Shown here: positions 59,436 through 64,000 of the stretch, in pieces
Position numbering within the stretch: the first letter of the stretch is position 1
How the letters are laid out: every line of letters begins with the position of its first letter
From: Brachionus rotundiformis
Taxonomy: Eukaryota; Rotifera; Eurotatoria; Ploima; Brachionidae
Assembly (NCBI GenBank): GCA_016802295.1
Contig: JAESIW010000154.1
Location: 558,252 to 622,251 of the forward strand
DNA: 64,000 nt
Direction of reading: 5' to 3'
Notes under the pieces: model-generated
Seen by the model: the letters and a program-made list of their open reading frames with translations, nothing else
Databases searched by the model: none
Told to the model about the DNA's origin: nothing
Program-made: the position numbers and the translations under genes

Positions 59436-61336
59436 TCTACTCACGTACTTAATTTAATATGCTTTTTTTTTCTATTTGTAAAAGATTTTAAATAATAATT
59501 TAGAAATGCTTTTTTTCAATATTTTTTTCTTTAGTTGTAGTGTTTTTTTTTGTTAGATAGATAAAAAAAAAAATGATAAATCTAGGCTAGGGATCAAATT
59601 TTAAAATGATTAGATCTTGGTTTTTTTGTCTAATTTTTTCAAGAGCACTTTGTAAAGCTAATAAATTAGTTTGTAAATTGTTAGCTTGGGTTTAGCTAAA
59701 TTTTTTAAAACATTCTAAAAAATTAATTTAAGAATTAAAATATAAAATTTTTATAAACTATTATAAAATAGTATTGTTAGCCGTGTCTCATATGCTTCGA
59801 TCTGATGCCAACCAGTCAAGTACTTGAAAATACGTCACATGGTTATCTTTTTACTACGGAAGCTATTAGTTCCGTGTTTATTCAATCAAGTTTTTAAATT
59901 TAAAAGAATGTAATCTAAAATATGCACAGTAATTAAATATTTGCTGACTAAGTGTTTAATTTCTTATGTAATTATTTTATCTTATGTAATTAGAATTATT
60001 ACTTTTGAAATAAATTTCGTACCTAACCCTAGTTAATTTGAATTTTGAAGTAATCAAGTCGAAAGGCTAAACAATTATTACCCGATGTCGTCACCAGAAC
60101 TAATAATAAAATTATCATATCTATCAAATCATGCACAAGTTATGTAAAATCACATTTTTTTAATATTGGGAGATGCGTGGGCACCTAAGATCTGTTTCTC
60201 TAATTTTTGAATATAAAGCAAAGCAAGGCGCTCACTTACGTTTGGTTCTTGTGTCATTTTTTTCATATTTTTCTATCAAAAAATCTACTTGACATAGTTT
60301 GACCACGCTTGGAAAATAATTCAAGTAAAAACTAGTTAGAAACTATTTTATATTATCAACATAGGCTTTTTATAAATTAAGACAGTTTTATTTTAATTTC
60401 AAATAGTCTTTTGTATTTTTTGATATTTCTTTTTTCAAATATCGGCAAAAAAAATATATTTTCCAATTTAGGCAAATATTATTTCATTTTAAAAGTTAAA
60501 TTGGACAAGAAAGCAACTCACGTGGTTGTTCTTCTGAATTATTTTATTAAAAAATTTTTCTAAACTCAACCAAATATTTATAATTTTAACTTTTGTTGTT
60601 TGTAGATTTTAATTGTTTTGTACCTTAACAAAAATATCTCTATCTAGAGTCCCATATACTTTTGGCCATACCGGAAACAAAAATCCCTAGGTAAATATTT
60701 TTTTATTTTTCTATCTAAAAAATTCTTATTAAGGGTTAAATTGTCTAAGTAATAGAAGAAAAAGAGAAAAAATGTTTTTTAAATCTTGATTTATTTAGAT
60801 CTTAAATTGCTTGACCGATATTTTATTTTTTTTTTTTTATTTTTCGACAAGGGCTAACTGAACTATAATATTATGATTTGTTCATTTTTAAATCATATTT
60901 ACTTAATAAATTATTATATTTTTATCTATAAATTTATTCAAAAATTTTTTTCTTATAATTTTTTAAAGGGGTTTCTAAGTTATTAATATGTCACCATCAC
61001 GTGATCGATACTAAATTCAAAATGGCTGCACTTGGTTTGGATTAAGGGATAAACAATTTTAGATTGTCTTAATAAAAAATTTACTATATTTGAGTATGTC
61101 TGACAGTACTTAAATTAAGTATAAGTGTTTAATAAAAATCTTTTAATTAAAGTCGCTTGTCGATTTATTAAAAAGCGCCATAAATGGATAAGACTCGAGA
61201 ATATTTGTTGCTATTTTATTAATTTTTATTATCCATCCTCAGTTCTACTTTGATCCCATTGTTTTTAACCAATGTTTATGCCATTCGATGTATTACATAT
61301 AAAAAATATTATTTCTTAAAATAAATTATTTTTAAC
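59436..61336. other. AT-rich spacer, nothing recognised
   Basis: No coding pattern seen. Confidence 0.5.
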
Positions 61337-61522
61337 TTAGAAGTGTATAGGGGTGTATTGACATAGTCTTCTCCTCGAACCAGGTATTTGTTGAGCATAT
61401 GTCACTTGAGCTATTAGAACGAAAGAGAAAAATAAAATAATATTCAAAATATAAAAATATACTTTTTTGTTTTTTCGAATTCTTAGTAAAATAGTAATAA
61501 AATTATAATACTTGGATTCCAT
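61337..61522 (-). CDS. Possible small secreted-peptide exon
   Basis: A 61-codon minus-strand frame with ATG, a basic stretch (RIRKNKK), a hydrophobic helix (ILNIILFFSFVLIAQVTYA) and then QQIPGSRRRLCQYTPIHF with a tribasic site. The helix could be a signal peptide cleaved at TYA|QQ. AT-rich DNA produces hydrophobic frames by chance, so support is weak. It could also be the first exon of a longer gene. Confidence 0.22.
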   Translation of the reverse strand: MESKYYNFITILLRIRKNKKVYFYILNIILFFSFVLIAQVTYAQQIPGSRRRLCQYTPIHF

Positions 61523-62823
61523 ATTTTTAAGGTTTATTTAAAATGTATGTTCGAATCATAGGCATGATATTTATCCGAATACTTACTAGGTATTGATCGA
61601 TATTTAAATCACCTAAAACAAGATAATTTCAATTATGCTAGAATATTTTCAGAATGTAAATTAATTTTACAATTAATACCATCATCAATAATTAAGATAG
61701 GTTGATTAAAAAATTTATTTTTAAAACTAAATTAGAAAATAATCTAGTTTCATACAAGTTTAGTCTGTCTAGGTCTTGTCATTATGAGACCAATTACTTA
61801 AAATTTCTGTTAATGGAAAGAGTTTAACTAAATTTATAATTAAATAAAGAAAATTTTTTAAAAAAATTACATTTGATCAACGCATAGAATTTTTCAAACC
61901 ATCTAAGCCGCTTTTTTTAATAATCTTATTTTCATTTCAAAAATTAATAGATAATTATAGAAATTTAATTGAAAAATTTGTATATCTTTTAGTTAATTTT
62001 TAATAATTTCACCTTATCGGGTTACACTTAATAATAATGCAAATTTTGATATGACGAAATTATTAATTTGCTTGTACTTGTGTAATGTGACAAGTAGTAA
62101 TAAACCGGGTGCATTCATTTATCATTAAAATTTATATCAGGCAAACAATGAAAAAGCAAATTCTTTTAGAAAAAATATTTTCCGCCCATGTCAATAATAT
62201 GTATTATCTTTAATAATACTTTTTTTACTAATTTTTATTTTACCCAAATGAAGTCACTAAGTAATTTTTTTGGTTTGACAGCTTCAAGTTAACCTCAAGT
62301 AGTTAAATTTATTTGACTCAAAGATTTAATTAGAAAAATCAATTTACTTATTTTGTACCACTTATTTATCATTTATTTTTAATTCTATTTTTTAATCGAC
62401 CCAAAAATTTACTCATTGACTTATTTACGTAACAGCTCCATATGATATTTTTTACATGAATTACTTTTTTACCAAAGTGTTTTGTTGATATCTCTTGTTT
62501 CTTTATCAAAATAATCAATTTTTTTGTAAATTAGTATAAAAAAGGTAGAGTGTGGAAAAAAATGTATGTGTGCGTCTTTGTTTCTCTTTTTTCAAGATTC
62601 GAAACCAAAATGTATTTAGATATTTGAGAATTTTTGTAGAAAATAGCTTTAATTTAAAATTTATTTTTATCCAAAACTTTTTTAATACATTTTTAAATTG
62701 TTCTCTCTTCACAATTTATTAAAAAATCTTTAATTTCATCAAAAATGTGTACATTAATTTCATCTAATTTATGTAATTTAAAAATTTTGATACTTAAATT
62801 AATAAAAATTTAAAATAATTTTA
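61523..62823. other. AT-rich spacer, nothing recognised
   Basis: No supported feature. Confidence 0.5.
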
Positions 62824-63041
62824 TCACCTAACTTCATAGCAAACTTTATTTTTTATTTTTTGGCTGAAGGGCTTAGGGTTATTACTTTCAATTTCCAACC
62901 AAGTTTTCTTAGTTTTTTGCCTTTCTTCCCATGTCATTTCCATTATAGGCAACTCTTTTGTCACTGGTTTTACTAAACTCTTTTACAGATTAAGATTTGT
63001 TTTTTTCCTTTGTCCTCTTTATATTGACATTTTTCTGGCAT
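62824..63041 (-). pseudogene. Coding-like segment with a frame change, unidentified
   Basis: Minus-strand ATG at 63041 opens 22 codons rich in Lys/Glu (MPEKCQYKEDKGKKQ) to a stop; overlapping its end, another frame runs 51 codons (62979-62824) to TGA with words such as MEMTWEERQKTKKTWLEIE. Both look coded, but no normal intron can lie between them. Either a frameshifted gene copy or the C-terminal exon of a gene with an acceptor at CTGTAAAAG. Confidence 0.3.
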
Positions 63042-63483
63042 ATCAAAAAGTAAAGTTTTATAAAAAGCTAATATTTTAATTTACTCGTGGAAATAGTGAT
63101 CTTAACCAATGATACAGTTATTTTTCTTGATTTAAATTACAAATCAAATAAAGTTTTATAAATATAGTTTTTGAGGCAATTTTTTTAGAAAGGTAATACA
63201 AAAATAAATCAATAAAACAGTTTAATTTTCGAATGAATAATTCAATATTTTAAGAGAATAAATAATTTTTGTTTCATAGTGGATTTTTTATTTGTAAATT
63301 TTCTTTTTAAAAATAAAAAAGTTTAAAATATAAGTGCAATTATTTTCTTTTTCAAAGAACAAAGTTTTAGTAAAAATTAAAAAAGTTATTCAATATCTTG
63401 TAATATGTAAGAAGAGGATCAATAAGACTATTTCAAGTCATATTAATATATTTAATAATATTCACTAGGCCCCTTTTACTCAA

Positions 63484-64000
63484 CTTGATATCCGTGTATC
63501 TTTCATTCTAAGTACATGCCCGAGCCATCGATGTTCTTGGTGCATTGACTTAATGGCTCTGATTTTGTCATTCTGTATAGGTCAGCATTCGGCAGTGTCT
63601 CAGGCTAGTGTATCCCGAGAATCCTCCGCAGGCTTCCAGTGTGGAAGGTGTTAAGGCTTTTTCTGTCAGATTCACTCATCCCCCAACATCCACTTCCGCA
63701 CATCAATGTTGCTTTTACTACACTGTTCTATTGTTTAAGTTTTGTTTCCATTCTGGTCGGAGTCTAGCAAAGACACTCTTTGCTTTAGCAAGTCTATTTT
63801 TAATGTCTCTGTGTGTTCCCAACGTTGCACTGATAGTGCTACTTAGGTATGTGAATTCATTTACACACTCGATTTGTGTACCATCGATGGTGATCGGAGT
63901 ATCTAATTTGGTGTTTATGCACATTACTTTCGTTTTGGCTCCATTAATTTCGAGTCCGGTTGGTTTAGCGTTGTTCGCCAAGTCTTGCGTCTTCATATGC
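63484..64000 (-). mobile_element. RTE-like non-LTR retrotransposon, 3' part of reverse transcriptase, cut by the window edge
   Basis: From the right edge (minus strand) the frame reads the RT C-terminal half: KPTGLEINGAKTKVMCINT, TPITIDGTQIECVNEFTYL, then KNRLAKAKSVFARLRPEW, followed after a stop by CGSGCWGMSESDRKSL, LRRILGI and, in another frame, EHRWLGHVLRMKDTRI. These are successive blocks of invertebrate RTE-type endonuclease-reverse transcriptases. A stop after NNRTV and later frame changes show the copy is dead. The catalytic core would lie outside the window. Confidence 0.8.

Overview
This is a window of very AT-rich nuclear DNA from an animal. The genes are metazoan: lysosomal LAMPs, tetraspanin, SHC adaptor, BTG/TOB, DGCR6, Na,K-ATPase beta, SLC22, UXS1 and WASP. 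They are interrupted by very short GT-AG introns, mostly about 45-56 nt and themselves AT-rich, and lie in long AT-rich spacers. This composition plus compact introns fits a small invertebrate; from memory a monogonont rotifer (Brachionus-like) fits best, but I could not test that. No tRNA, rRNA, CRISPR or operon was seen. All gene models were assembled by hand from splice-site phase and known protein families, so exon junctions are predictions.

Layout. 0-6 kb: two tandem LAMP-family genes (only the second keeps the lysosomal GYxxPhi tail) and ZNHIT2. 5.9-7.1 kb: an assembly gap flanked by two nearly identical 326-bp copies. 7-12 kb: gene-poor, with a few GC-raised coding-like islands I cannot name. 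12-23 kb: an ARF/ARL GTPase, a dead non-LTR retrotransposon, an SLC22 transporter, a Pro/Val-repeat EF-hand protein, PI synthase (CDIPT) and a tetraspanin. 23.8-31 kb: CDK11, a degenerate MULE-type DNA transposon with a SWIM zinc finger, and STT3. 32-43 kb: retroelement scraps, MTHFS, Na,K-ATPase beta, RFC5, an atypical zinc-ribbon SDR and UXS1. 44-51 kb: CDC20, SHC and DGCR6. 53-59.5 kb: an orphan C-terminal exon, BTG/TOB with a TATA-type upstream region, and a very short WASP. 59.5-64 kb: mostly empty, ending in the 3' part of an RTE-like retrotransposon.

Shared themes: the secretory pathway (STT3, UXS1, CDIPT, LAMPs) and cell-cycle/DNA work (RFC5, CDC20, CDK11, BTG/TOB), but the genes alternate strand and show no sign of co-regulation. 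The most notable biology is in proteins that keep family ends but lack regulatory middles: a 280-residue WASP without a CRIB/GBD, a SHC adaptor without Grb2-binding tyrosines, an SDR without its catalytic tyrosine, and a LAMP without its sorting tail.
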